Positions 26,631-34,780 of a stretch of 64,000 nucleotides of DNA are shown here, piece by piece (position 1 is the stretch's first letter; each line of letters opens with the position of its first letter). Position numbers and translations under genes: made by a program. Below the pieces are notes generated by a model. That model was not told the origin of the DNA, made no database searches, and saw only the letters and a list, made by a program, of their open reading frames with translations. Origin of the DNA: Acidobacteriaceae bacterium (GTDB taxonomy: Bacteria > Acidobacteriota > Terriglobia > Terriglobales > Acidobacteriaceae); the NCBI GenBank assembly GCA_903642225.1, contig CAHJWI010000004.1, forward strand, positions 62,001 through 126,000, in the 5' to 3' direction.

Positions 26631-27923
26631 TTATACCCACTCGCCTTTGCGCATCAGGGGCTCTTCGTCGCCGTCCGCAAGCACTCCGTCCACATCCATC
26701 TCTCCCGATCCGATCATCCAGTCCACATGAATCAGCGAGCTGTTTGCCCCCTTGCCGGCAAGCGTTGCATCGTCCATGTATTCGCCCTGGCGGATGCACG
26801 TGGCATACGCCTGACCCAAGGCGATGTGGCTCGCTGCGTTCTCGTCGAAGAGCGTATTCCAGAACAGCAGGCCGCTCTGCGCAATGGGGGAGCCATGGGG
26901 CACCAGCGCCACCTCGCCCAAATGACTCGCTCCCTCATCCACCGCAATCAGCTTGCGCAGTGCGTCTTCTCCGGCGCTTGCCGTAGCCTCCACGATGCGT
27001 CCTTTTTCGAACCGGCACTGGATGTCTTCAATCAGGGTGCCCTGGTGCGACAGCGGCTTCGACGCGCTCACAACACCATCGACGCGGTCCTTGTGCGGCG
27101 TCGTGAAGCACTCTTCCGTGGGAATGTTGGCGTTGCAGAAGATACCGTTGCTGCCGGTTCCGCCACCGCCGGCCCACATGTGATCGTCGGCCAGGCCCAC
27201 CGTCAGGTTCGTGCCGGGTCCTTTGAAGTGCAAAGCCGCGTATCGCTTTTCGTTCAGCACATCCACTCGCTTGGCAATGTTGCGTCCGTGCGTCTTCCAG
27301 TCCGCCACTGGGTCGTCACCGGTTATGCGCGAAGCACGGAAGATCGCCTCCCATAGCGCCGGGATTGCCGCTGCTTCCGGCAAGTCCGGAAAGACCAGCT
27401 TTGCCCAGGCCGGTGTGGCTCCTGCAAGTATCGACCAGTTGATCGCATGCCGGGTAATCAGTTCCATGGCCGGCTTCATGGCCTTGCTCGCTGCGATATT
27501 TGCCCTGCTTACTTTGGACGGATCTTCATCCTTGAGCAGAGCCGGGTTTATGCCCGCAATGCCCAGCCGCGCGCTGTTCGTCGCGTATGCCGTTGCGATG
27601 CCGTTGGCCAGCCACTTGGGCGTGCTGTCGAAGCTCGCATCCGGCGCATGGTGGTAACGCGCTAAAACCGTCTCGTCGTCGCTGTACAGCGTTGTAACCG
27701 CGAGCGCGCCGGCCTTGTACGCGTGCTCCGTAATCCGCCGCACAAACGGGACATGGTCCAACCCGGCTGTGATCACAAGCTCCTGACCGGGCTGCAGGTT
27801 CAATCCGACGCGCACCGCAACCAGCGCCAGCCGGTCAAGTTTTTCGTTGAACGTCAGTTCGTCAAAGCTGCGCTTCGGCATCGATGCCGGATTTACCAGT
27901 GCTTCTTCTGCGATCGGCGTCAT
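26631..27923 (-). CDS. M29-family aminopeptidase
   Basis: A 430-residue metallopeptidase of the M29 (AmpS/PepS, aminopeptidase T) family. It cleaves N-terminal residues from peptides with two metal ions. Family segments include NLQPGQELVITAGLDH, the metal-ligand region with GSNGIFCNANIPTEE (about 250-270), HLGEVALVPHGSPI, and the C-terminal HVDWMIGSGEMDVDG. It sits between dapB and dapA on the same strand, 42 bases after dapB. A link to diaminopimelate metabolism is only an inference from this position. Confidence 0.88.
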   Translation of the reverse strand: MTPIAEEALVNPASMPKRSFDELTFNEKLDRLALVAVRVGLNLQPGQELVITAGLDHVPFVRRITEHAYKAGALAVTTLYSDDETVLARYHHAPDASFDSTPKWLANGIATAYATNSARLGIAGINPALLKDEDPSKVSRANIAASKAMKPAMELITRHAINWSILAGATPAWAKLVFPDLPEAAAIPALWEAIFRASRITGDDPVADWKTHGRNIAKRVDVLNEKRYAALHFKGPGTNLTVGLADDHMWAGGGGTGSNGIFCNANIPTEECFTTPHKDRVDGVVSASKPLSHQGTLIEDIQCRFEKGRIVEATASAGEDALRKLIAVDEGASHLGEVALVPHGSPIAQSGLLFWNTLFDENAASHIALGQAYATCIRQGEYMDDATLAGKGANSSLIHVDWMIGSGEMDVDGVLADGDEEPLMRKGEWV

Positions 27924-27965
27924 CAGATCTCCTGTACGGTTCTGGTTACGGCTGTAGGCCTGTGG

Positions 27966-28643
27966 CTAAAGCTGTTCGTACACTGCCTGAAAATCGAACG
28001 TGCCGGTCCGCGTGCTCAGCCACTCGGCCGCACGGACGGCACCCTCTGCAAACCCACGTCGGCTGAACGACTCATGTGTCAGCACCAGCCTGTCTGCATC
28101 GCTGCGCGCCTCCACGACATGCAGCCCGGCGGAGTCGCCCTCGCGGACCGATGCGATCGGCACGTCACCCGCCGACTTTACCGCGCTTTGCAAGGTGATC
28201 GCAGTGCCGCTCGGCGCATCCAGCTTGCCGCTGTGGTGCGTTTCTTCAATGGAAAAATCGTATCCGGCACCGCCCAGCACCTGTGCCATCTGGCTCGCCA
28301 GCTTCAACATCGCCTGTACGCCTACGGAAAAATTCGTCCCGTACAGCAGTGCGGCACCCTTGCGGTCGGCCAGGTCCTTCATGTCTTTCAGGCTTGCGTA
28401 CCAGCCGGTCGTACCCACCACCACCTTTGCCCCGGTCGCCAGCAGCGCGCGCAGGTTCGTCACCACGGCCTCTGGCGTCGTGAAATCGATGATCACGTCG
28501 AACCCGGTGACGAATGGTGCGGTCAATGCTGCGGCGCCTGGATTCTCTTTGGCATCCAGCACATGTACACCGTGTCCGTGTTCGTGCGCCACCTCTGCCA
28601 CAAGTTTGCCGGTCTTTCCATGTCCTAATACAAGAATGCGCAT
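27966..28643 (-). CDS. dapB: 4-hydroxy-tetrahydrodipicolinate reductase
   Basis: DapB of 225 residues, which reduces the DapA product with NAD(P)H. The N-terminal nucleotide fold reads MRILVLGHGKTGKLVAEVA, somewhat different from the usual GxxGRMG. IDFTTPEAVV and VVGTTGWY are the middle signatures. The catalytic stretch is EETHHSGKLDAPSGTA (near residue 130). It is shorter than the E. coli enzyme (about 270) and close to the compact subtype. It begins 18 bases after lysC. Confidence 0.92.
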   Translation of the reverse strand: MRILVLGHGKTGKLVAEVAHEHGHGVHVLDAKENPGAAALTAPFVTGFDVIIDFTTPEAVVTNLRALLATGAKVVVGTTGWYASLKDMKDLADRKGAALLYGTNFSVGVQAMLKLASQMAQVLGGAGYDFSIEETHHSGKLDAPSGTAITLQSAVKSAGDVPIASVREGDSAGLHVVEARSDADRLVLTHESFSRRGFAEGAVRAAEWLSTRTGTFDFQAVYEQL

Positions 28644-28661
28644 CGTTTGTTGTGTCCTTTG

Positions 28662-30101
28662 CTAAGCCGGTGCCAGTGTCGCGCCGGCACTGCGGTTTGT
28701 TAAGTCGAAGATGGCCGGATCAGGGTCTGTGAAAAATGCAGCGTGCAAGGATCGCACCGCCTCCGGCACGTCCTCTTCCTCAATCATGAAGCTCATGTTG
28801 ATCTCACTCGCACCCTGGCTGATCATGCGCACGTTTACGTGCTGCACTGCGGTGAACACTTTGCCGGCGATGCCGTTGTGGCCGCGAATATCCTCGCCCA
28901 CCATGCACACCAGCGCCTTGTTGCTCTCGTATTTCACGTCTGCGATGCGTTGCAGGTCGGCCGCGATGGCCGGCAGTCGGTCGCTCGTGTCCACGGTCAC
29001 GCTGATCGACACCTCGCTTGTGCTGACCATGTCAATCGCCACGCGATGCCGGTCGAACACGTCAAACACAGCTTTCAAATATCCATGCGACATCAGCATG
29101 CGGCTCGCAACGATGTCCACAATGGTCAGCCGTTTTTTAATCGCGATGCACTTAAAAGGGGACTTGCACCGCGGTGCAACCGCGGTGATGCGTGTGCCTT
29201 CGCTGCTGCTGTTGCGGCTGTTCAGCACCAGCACCGGAATGTTCTGCTGCACGGCGGGAAGAATGGTCGCCGGGTGCAGCACCTTCGCCCCGAAGTAGGC
29301 AAGCTCTGCCGCTTCTTCAAAGCTGATCGTCTTTACGCGTAGGGCCTCGGCCACAATGCGCGGATCGGTCGTCATGATGCCGTCCACATCCGTCCAGATC
29401 TCAATGGCTCCGGCGCGCAATCCACCGCCTGCAAGCGCGGCGGAAAAATCGCTGCCACCCCGGCCCAGCGTGGTCGTAATGCCGTCGACCGTAGCGCCGA
29501 TAAAGCCGCCCATGACAGGCACATTTCCCGCCTGGAGCAGCGGCAACACGTGCTTCAACAACCTTTGCTCGATTTCATCTTCCAGCGGCACCGCCTTGCC
29601 GAAGTCAGCGGTGGTCACGATGCACATACGTGCATCCAGATGGGCGCTCGCCACACCTCGCCGTGCAAGAGCAGCCGTCACAATCCTGCTGCTCAGCCGC
29701 TCCCCAAAGCTCACCACCAGGTCCGTCGTGCGAGGCGTCAACTCCCCCACCGCTGCAATACCGCGCAACAGGTCGTCCAGCGAGTCGAACTCTGCATGCA
29801 GGTCGTTGATGATGGTGCCGCCCTGCGCAGGCCCAAGCAGCGAGCCGGCCGTCTCCGCATGCCGCGTACGCATCCGCGCACTAATGGCCAGCGCACCCGA
29901 ACGCTGCCCCGTTCCAGCAGCGTCGGCCGCCGCCAGCAGGTGGTCCGTCACCTTTGCCATGGCAGACACCACGACCAGCGGTCGCAAACCCAGCGCCAGT
30001 CGACCCTCCACAATCGCCGCCGTCCGCGTGATTGCTGCGGCATCCTCGACCGAGGTTCCGCCGAACTTCATCACCACAATCTTGTTGCGATCCAGGCTCA
30101 T
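28662..30101 (-). CDS. lysC: Aspartate kinase, monofunctional
   Basis: Aspartokinase of 479 residues, the first step of the aspartate family of amino acids. Catalytic-domain signatures are VMKFGGTSVEDAA at the N-terminus, VVSAMAKVTD, and GRGGSDFSAALAG (near 215). Two C-terminal ACT domains cover about residues 330-479 and give feedback control by lysine, threonine or both. No homoserine dehydrogenase part is fused. The ATG at 30101 overlaps the asd stop by four bases (ATGA), so asd and lysC are translationally coupled. Confidence 0.95.
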   Translation of the reverse strand: MSLDRNKIVVMKFGGTSVEDAAAITRTAAIVEGRLALGLRPLVVVSAMAKVTDHLLAAADAAGTGQRSGALAISARMRTRHAETAGSLLGPAQGGTIINDLHAEFDSLDDLLRGIAAVGELTPRTTDLVVSFGERLSSRIVTAALARRGVASAHLDARMCIVTTADFGKAVPLEDEIEQRLLKHVLPLLQAGNVPVMGGFIGATVDGITTTLGRGGSDFSAALAGGGLRAGAIEIWTDVDGIMTTDPRIVAEALRVKTISFEEAAELAYFGAKVLHPATILPAVQQNIPVLVLNSRNSSSEGTRITAVAPRCKSPFKCIAIKKRLTIVDIVASRMLMSHGYLKAVFDVFDRHRVAIDMVSTSEVSISVTVDTSDRLPAIAADLQRIADVKYESNKALVCMVGEDIRGHNGIAGKVFTAVQHVNVRMISQGASEINMSFMIEEEDVPEAVRSLHAAFFTDPDPAIFDLTNRSAGATLAPA

Positions 30102-31168
30102 GCTGCTTCCTTCGGCAGCTTTCCTAACCGCGCCAGCACCTCGGCATTCAACACAGCCGCACCTGCCGCGCCGCGTACCGTATTGTGGCTCAGCAGCACA
30201 AACTTCCAGTCCAGCAGGGTGCACGGCCGCAGCCGCCCAACCGTGGTGCTCATGCCGTTGCCGTTCTTCACATCCAGCCGTGGCTGTGGCCGGTCCGGCA
30301 TGTCGTTGTACATTACCGGGTGATCCGGCGCGGAGGGCAACGCACGCCCGTCCAGAGGCTGAAAGCTCTGCCAAGCCGCGAGGATCTGCTCCCGCGTTGC
30401 CGGTGTGCGCAGCTTCACACTCACGCACTCGGTATGCCCGTCGACCACGGCTACCCGGTTGCAATGCGCACTTATCCTGGCGGGGAGCAACTCAATCTCA
30501 GAGCCGGTGTAGCGGCCCAACATCTTGCCAACCTCCTCCTGCAGCTTCTCTTCCTCATTCCTGATAAACGGAACAACGTTGCCCAGAATGTCCAGCGACG
30601 GCACACCGGGATAGCCCGCGCCGCTCACCGCTTGCATCGTCGACACAAAAAGGCTTTCGATGCCAAACAAAGTCTCCAGAGGCTTCAGAGCCAGCACCAG
30701 TCCAATCGCACTGCAGTTAGCGTTGGTTACGATATAGCCGCCGCCGTTCTTCCGCGTAGCCTGCGTCTCCAGCAGCGGCAGATGAGCCTCGTTCACCTCC
30801 GGCAGCACCAGCGGCACGTCCCTCGTCATGCGGAAGGCGCTCGAGTTTGAAATCACCGCACATCCTGCCCCTGCAAAGTGCGGCTCCAGTTCGCGTGCGA
30901 TCTCCGCATCCAGCGCGGCAAAAATGATCCTCGGCAGGGAACTGTCGTCAACCGGAGGCACGTTTGGTTGCAGCACCATGTCCGCCACGGCGCGCGGCAT
31001 CGGCGTATCCAGCTTCCACGCACAGGCATCCGCATAACGCTTGCCGGTCGACCGATCGCTCGCCGCCAGCCAAGCCACCTCAAACCATGGGTGCCGTTCC
31101 AGCATCTGGATGAACCGTTGACCCACGGTGCCGGTCGCACCCAACACTCCTACTCGCCTGCGCTCCAT
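30098..31168 (-). CDS. asd: Aspartate-semialdehyde dehydrogenase
   Basis: Asd of 356 residues, which makes aspartate semialdehyde from aspartyl phosphate. NADP binding is by GVLGATGTVGQRF (residues 7-19). The active-site Cys is C152 in VTNANCSAIG. The segment SAHCNRVAVVDGHTE is the conserved His region. The sequence type (TNANCS rather than NPNCST) resembles archaeal and fungal enzymes and the short-insert subclass. It is the first gene of the asd-lysC-dapB-M29-dapA unit. The upstream 99 bases should hold the promoter; no lysine riboswitch was recognised. Confidence 0.95.
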   Translation of the reverse strand: MERRRVGVLGATGTVGQRFIQMLERHPWFEVAWLAASDRSTGKRYADACAWKLDTPMPRAVADMVLQPNVPPVDDSSLPRIIFAALDAEIARELEPHFAGAGCAVISNSSAFRMTRDVPLVLPEVNEAHLPLLETQATRKNGGGYIVTNANCSAIGLVLALKPLETLFGIESLFVSTMQAVSGAGYPGVPSLDILGNVVPFIRNEEEKLQEEVGKMLGRYTGSEIELLPARISAHCNRVAVVDGHTECVSVKLRTPATREQILAAWQSFQPLDGRALPSAPDHPVMYNDMPDRPQPRLDVKNGNGMSTTVGRLRPCTLLDWKFVLLSHNTVRGAAGAAVLNAEVLARLGKLPKEAA

Positions 31169-31267
31169 CGTGCCGCTGCACCCCTTGCCAACTCGTGTTG
31201 GATGTAAGGATACGCGACCAGCCCATGAACGTGCCGCGGGTAAGCGGCCTGGTGAAGTTAGCGAAGA

Positions 31268-31573
31268 CTAAAGGTCCGACGACCGCCGCCGCCGAACCTG
31301 CCCACCACCGATGCCACCCCACGCAATCAGCAACGCCACCAAATGCAGCAGAAACCATCCAGAGATTCCGAGATCGTTGTAGATCAGGTAGAGAATAAGC
31401 AATCGAGGAAGAACAACGGCAAAGATAAGCGGCACAATACCAAGCGTGTGCACCGGCCCCGGCTGCCCCTGCCACCACAGCACCAACAACGAAATGCGCG
31501 GCAGGAACAGGCTCAGCACCAGAAACCAAAAGGGAAGCATGTGCGTGATGAACGTAAAGGTGATCGTGTGCAT
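31268..31573 (-). CDS. Small integral membrane protein
   Basis: A 101-residue protein with three or four hydrophobic segments (about residues 8-32, 42-62 and 70-90) and a basic C-terminus (QVRRRRSSDL), which suggests an inside C-terminus. I do not recognise the family. The lipoprotein gene stop lies 42 bases upstream on the same strand. It may belong to a unit with the cupredoxin gene. Confidence 0.6.
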   Translation of the reverse strand: MHTITFTFITHMLPFWFLVLSLFLPRISLLVLWWQGQPGPVHTLGIVPLIFAVVLPRLLILYLIYNDLGISGWFLLHLVALLIAWGGIGGGQVRRRRSSDL

Positions 31574-31615
31574 GCGCTTGTCCTCTCCTGCTCGAGTCTA
31601 CGGGGTCGGCTGCGT

Positions 31616-32401
31616 CTAGCCGGCGTTGAAAGTGGCCGTCGCAACTGTGCGAGTCTGCGGTGTAATTGTCACCTGCACATCACGCTCGCCCAGCTTCTCA
31701 TGTACAAACGCCACCGTCCATGTTCCCTGTGGCAAACCTGAAATCGTAAAGCTGCCATCCGATCCGCTGACAGCGTAGAAGCTGTTTGAACTGACGTTGA
31801 CGAAGCCGCTCATCCAAGGGTGATTGTTGCAGCGCACGGGAAGCAAGTTTTCAGCATCACTGAAGTTCACGGTGGCCGGCGCTGCACCTGGTGCCTGCGA
31901 CACATCAACGCTCTTGTTCCCTGCCTGCACCGCCATACTGTGCACGTTATGCATTGTAGGGTCACTGTTCGTAAACTCCACGACGCCCCCTGCTTGCACA
32001 GCGATCACGTGGGGATCAAAACGGCAGCCCTTCTGGTTCATCAGGACTGACACCTTCGCTGGCTTCAGTTTGGGCGCGTTCTTTACGTACACAAACACGT
32101 TCGCAAGCTTGCCATGATCCACAACATATTGCTCTGACAGATTCGTTCCGCCACTCAACGAACATGCAGGATCCTGGCTCATGTCTATCGGTATACGTGC
32201 CGGCGCCGTCCCACTGAACAGCACCGTTCCGGTCAGCGTTCCGGTTGAGGCTGCATTTGGAGCCGGGTCAAACTTCACGCCCTGATCGTCCAGAACCTCG
32301 GCTCGGCGAACCGCGGCGTCCGGCTTACAGCCAGCCATCAACACCACCATAACCACGGCGAAATCGGAGAGGGTACGTGCAGTCGATCTCATACGTTGCA
32401 T
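31616..32401 (-). CDS. Cupredoxin-like lipoprotein with carboxypeptidase-regulatory domain
   Basis: A 261-residue lipoprotein with the lipobox LMAGC near residue 24. Residues 50-195 form a plastocyanin-like domain. Candidate type-1 copper ligands are the His in TMHNVHS and the Cys, His and Met in VRCNNHPWMSG. Residues 205-261 form a carboxypeptidase regulatory-like beta domain (GSDGSFTISGLPQGTWTV). It may be an envelope electron carrier or copper-binding protein. No oxidase gene is beside it. Confidence 0.8.
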   Translation of the reverse strand: MQRMRSTARTLSDFAVVMVVLMAGCKPDAAVRRAEVLDDQGVKFDPAPNAASTGTLTGTVLFSGTAPARIPIDMSQDPACSLSGGTNLSEQYVVDHGKLANVFVYVKNAPKLKPAKVSVLMNQKGCRFDPHVIAVQAGGVVEFTNSDPTMHNVHSMAVQAGNKSVDVSQAPGAAPATVNFSDAENLLPVRCNNHPWMSGFVNVSSNSFYAVSGSDGSFTISGLPQGTWTVAFVHEKLGERDVQVTITPQTRTVATATFNAG

Positions 32402-32420
32402 GTGATGCAGAGCATTGAAC

Positions 32421-32891
32421 TTAACTTTGCTTTTTTCTTTGCGATGTCAGAAGTGCGCGCAGTTCTGACTCGAATTCGCCCACATCCTTGAAGTCGCGGT
32501 ACACCGACGCGAACCGGATATATGCCACCGTATCCAGCTCCCGAAGCTTCGTCATAATCAGCTGGCCGATGTCGTTGGTAGAGCGCTCCCGCTCCGGTGA
32601 ATCCACGATATAGGCCTCGGTCGCATCCACAATGCCCTGCAGCTTTGTCATGCTGATCGGCCGCTTTTGGCACGAATGCATCAGGCCTGTCAGCACCTTC
32701 TGCCGGTCAAATTTCTGACGGCTGCCGTCCTTCTTGATCACCATGTATGGTATTTCGTCGATCCGCTCATAGGTGGTGAAACGCTTGCCGCAGCGCTCGC
32801 ACTCCCGGCGACGGCGAATTGAATCTGCTTCCTTGCTTTCGCGCGAATCGACAACCTTATCTTGGGCAAAAGCGCAGAATGGACATTTCAT
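32421..32891 (-). CDS. nrdR: Transcriptional repressor NrdR
   Basis: NrdR of 156 residues, the zinc-ribbon/ATP-cone repressor of ribonucleotide reductase genes. The zinc ligands are in MKCPFCAFAQDKVVDSRES and ECERCGKRFTTYERI. The ATP-cone begins at MVIKKDGSRQKFDRQKVLTG. The length is that of the family. The start could be two codons further upstream (MPMKCP, 32897). No NrdR box or nrd gene was seen in the window. Confidence 0.95.
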   Translation of the reverse strand: MKCPFCAFAQDKVVDSRESKEADSIRRRRECERCGKRFTTYERIDEIPYMVIKKDGSRQKFDRQKVLTGLMHSCQKRPISMTKLQGIVDATEAYIVDSPERERSTNDIGQLIMTKLRELDTVAYIRFASVYRDFKDVGEFESELRALLTSQRKKQS

Positions 32892-32930
32892 GGGCATTTG
32901 CAGTGTACCAAGCGACCCGTCGACGTCCTG

Positions 32931-33971
32931 TTACCGAGCTGCCGCTACCTCTTCGCTGGCCTCTGTCACGCCCCGCAACGACACGTGCTCTACCTGCGCG
33001 AAGACCAGACCGATCGGCAGCACGCTCATCGTCGTGATTACCCACAGGATCAGGCCAGCGCTCGACGCCAGCTCCTTGGGAACGCTGAACAGCAACGTCA
33101 GCGCACCAATCGTCAGGGCCTGCGCACCTCCGCCGATGCCAGGCAGCTGCACAATCGACCCCACCACGCTGAAGCCCATTAACAGCAGCACGTAGGCCAC
33201 CGTCATGTTGTGTACCGGCGACGGAAACGCCCGCATGACCACGATGTACGCCGCCGCAATCGTCACCCACAGCAGCAGGCTGTAGACCGCTGCCAGCACA
33301 AAGTCTCGCGTGTTGTCGATGGTCCTTAAACCATCCCGAAACGCCAGGATCTTCTCCCGCACTGCCTCGCCGGCCTTTGCAGAAAAGCGCCCCACCAGCG
33401 ACTGCGCCGTCGAAGCCACCCTGGGGCCCGCGAGACGTACGGCCACCACAAAGGCAATCAGCACCGCGGTCAGCGCTGCAACCACGTACCCCATCTGCCG
33501 AAAGCGCTCATGGTAGGGCAGACTGTTCAACTGCGGTGACAACAGCAGGTTCAATGAAAAGATCAGCGCAAACGCACCCAGATCAAAGATGCGCTCGACC
33601 GCAACCACGGCAATCTGCGATGGAAAACTCAGCCCCGTGCGCTTGCCGACCAGGTACGGCCGCACCAGCTCGCCGATGCGCCCAAGCGCCGCCAGAGCCG
33701 CAAAGCCGATGTACTGCGAGCCGATCAGCTGATACCAGCGCACCGGTGTACCGGGCGGCAGGGAAGGCCGCACCAACAGCATCCACCGCGCCGCACGGAG
33801 CGGAAACCCCGCATAGATGATGACCACCGCCAGCAGCAGCAGCGGCGTGTTCACACTGCGGCACGCATGCCAGAAACCCAACCAGTCAAAGTGGCTTGTG
33901 TGCAGCTTCCAAAGCAGCACTGCAACTAACGCCAGAACAGCGGACCACGTCACCAATTTGCGAACGTTCAA
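32931..33971 (-). CDS. Flippase-like integral membrane protein (LPG synthase TM family)
   Basis: A 346-residue membrane protein of the lysylphosphatidylglycerol synthase transmembrane/COG0392 family, with about eight helices. Typical segments are AGFPLRAARWMLLVRP near residue 55, GRIGELVRPYLVGKRTGLSF near 100, and LQLPGIGGGAQALTIGALTL in part near 285. There is no C-terminal aminoacyl transferase domain, so a lipid or glycolipid transport role is more likely than lysine transfer. The start overlaps the lytic transglycosylase stop by four bases, which suggests coupling. Confidence 0.8.
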   Translation of the reverse strand: MNVRKLVTWSAVLALVAVLLWKLHTSHFDWLGFWHACRSVNTPLLLLAVVIIYAGFPLRAARWMLLVRPSLPPGTPVRWYQLIGSQYIGFAALAALGRIGELVRPYLVGKRTGLSFPSQIAVVAVERIFDLGAFALIFSLNLLLSPQLNSLPYHERFRQMGYVVAALTAVLIAFVVAVRLAGPRVASTAQSLVGRFSAKAGEAVREKILAFRDGLRTIDNTRDFVLAAVYSLLLWVTIAAAYIVVMRAFPSPVHNMTVAYVLLLMGFSVVGSIVQLPGIGGGAQALTIGALTLLFSVPKELASSAGLILWVITTMSVLPIGLVFAQVEHVSLRGVTEASEEVAAAR

Positions 33972-34684
33972 GGCAGTTTCGCTCCGACCATAGCGGCGTT
34001 CGTAGCCATCGCAGCCTGTTTCTGCTCCAGGAGCGTACGTCTGTTGAACTCGCGAATGATGCGCGACACGTACAGCACCGTCTCGCGGTAGGGCGGCACA
34101 CCGTGGTACCTGTCGACCGCACCCGGACCCGCGTTGTACGCCGCGAGCGCCAGCGTCACATTGTTGTGATAACGCGTCAGCAGGCGGTCCAGGTACGTTG
34201 ATCCGCCACGCAGGTTCTCCTCCGGCGCAAAGCTGTCATGCACGCCTAACGAGCGCGCCGTCGACGGCATCAGCTGCATCAGCCCCTGTGCTCCCGCGTG
34301 CGACACGGCACCCGCGTGGCCACGGCTCTCTGCACTGACCACGCTCTGCAGCAGCGCTACATTGATGTTGTGCGCTGCTCCGGCAGCCGTAATCATCTGC
34401 GTCAAATCCATGGGCTCAGCAGGTGCGCCCTTGGCCGCAATCAGTTTCGTGCTCGTCAGCGGAGCAGGGGGTTCGACTTGTTCGACAGTGGCAATGGAAG
34501 TGGTCTCCACATCCATGTAGCCTTTGCCCTCGGCGTCCAGCAACAACCTCGTGTGCCCTGCGTCCGCCGACACATGCCGCTGACAATCCATGGAGAATCC
34601 GTTGACAAAAGTCACCCGCTCCGCCGCCTGTGCCGCCTGCACACTCAGCAGGCTACCAAGACAAATCGCGATCCGACGAGTCAT
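33968..34684 (-). CDS. Lytic murein transglycosylase (SLT domain)
   Basis: A 238-residue exported protein. MTRRIAICLGSLLSVQAAQA is the signal peptide. The SLT/lysozyme-like domain is at about residues 105-205. The catalytic Glu is in VVSAESRGHAGAVS, followed by GAQGLMQLMPSTARSLGV and NVTLALAAYNAGPGAVDRY, the three classical motifs. It cleaves peptidoglycan glycan strands with 1,6-anhydro products. The ATG at 34684 is preferred over a GTG seven codons upstream, because it starts the signal peptide. Confidence 0.93.
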   Translation of the reverse strand: MTRRIAICLGSLLSVQAAQAAERVTFVNGFSMDCQRHVSADAGHTRLLLDAEGKGYMDVETTSIATVEQVEPPAPLTSTKLIAAKGAPAEPMDLTQMITAAGAAHNINVALLQSVVSAESRGHAGAVSHAGAQGLMQLMPSTARSLGVHDSFAPEENLRGGSTYLDRLLTRYHNNVTLALAAYNAGPGAVDRYHGVPPYRETVLYVSRIIREFNRRTLLEQKQAAMATNAAMVGAKLP

Positions 34685-34780
34685 TCTGATTAACAGTGCC
34701 TGCACGTCCCTAGCCTACCCGTGCGGTACGACGGCGGCAACTGTCAATCATTGAACGGCTTCCGTCGAGTCCCGACTCCA

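Noticed and set aside
28662-30464. A 600-residue aspartate kinase fused to an N-terminal extension
   Set aside because: The extension overlaps asd in another frame and is Arg/Ala-rich; the ATGA junction at 30098-30101 gives the true start.
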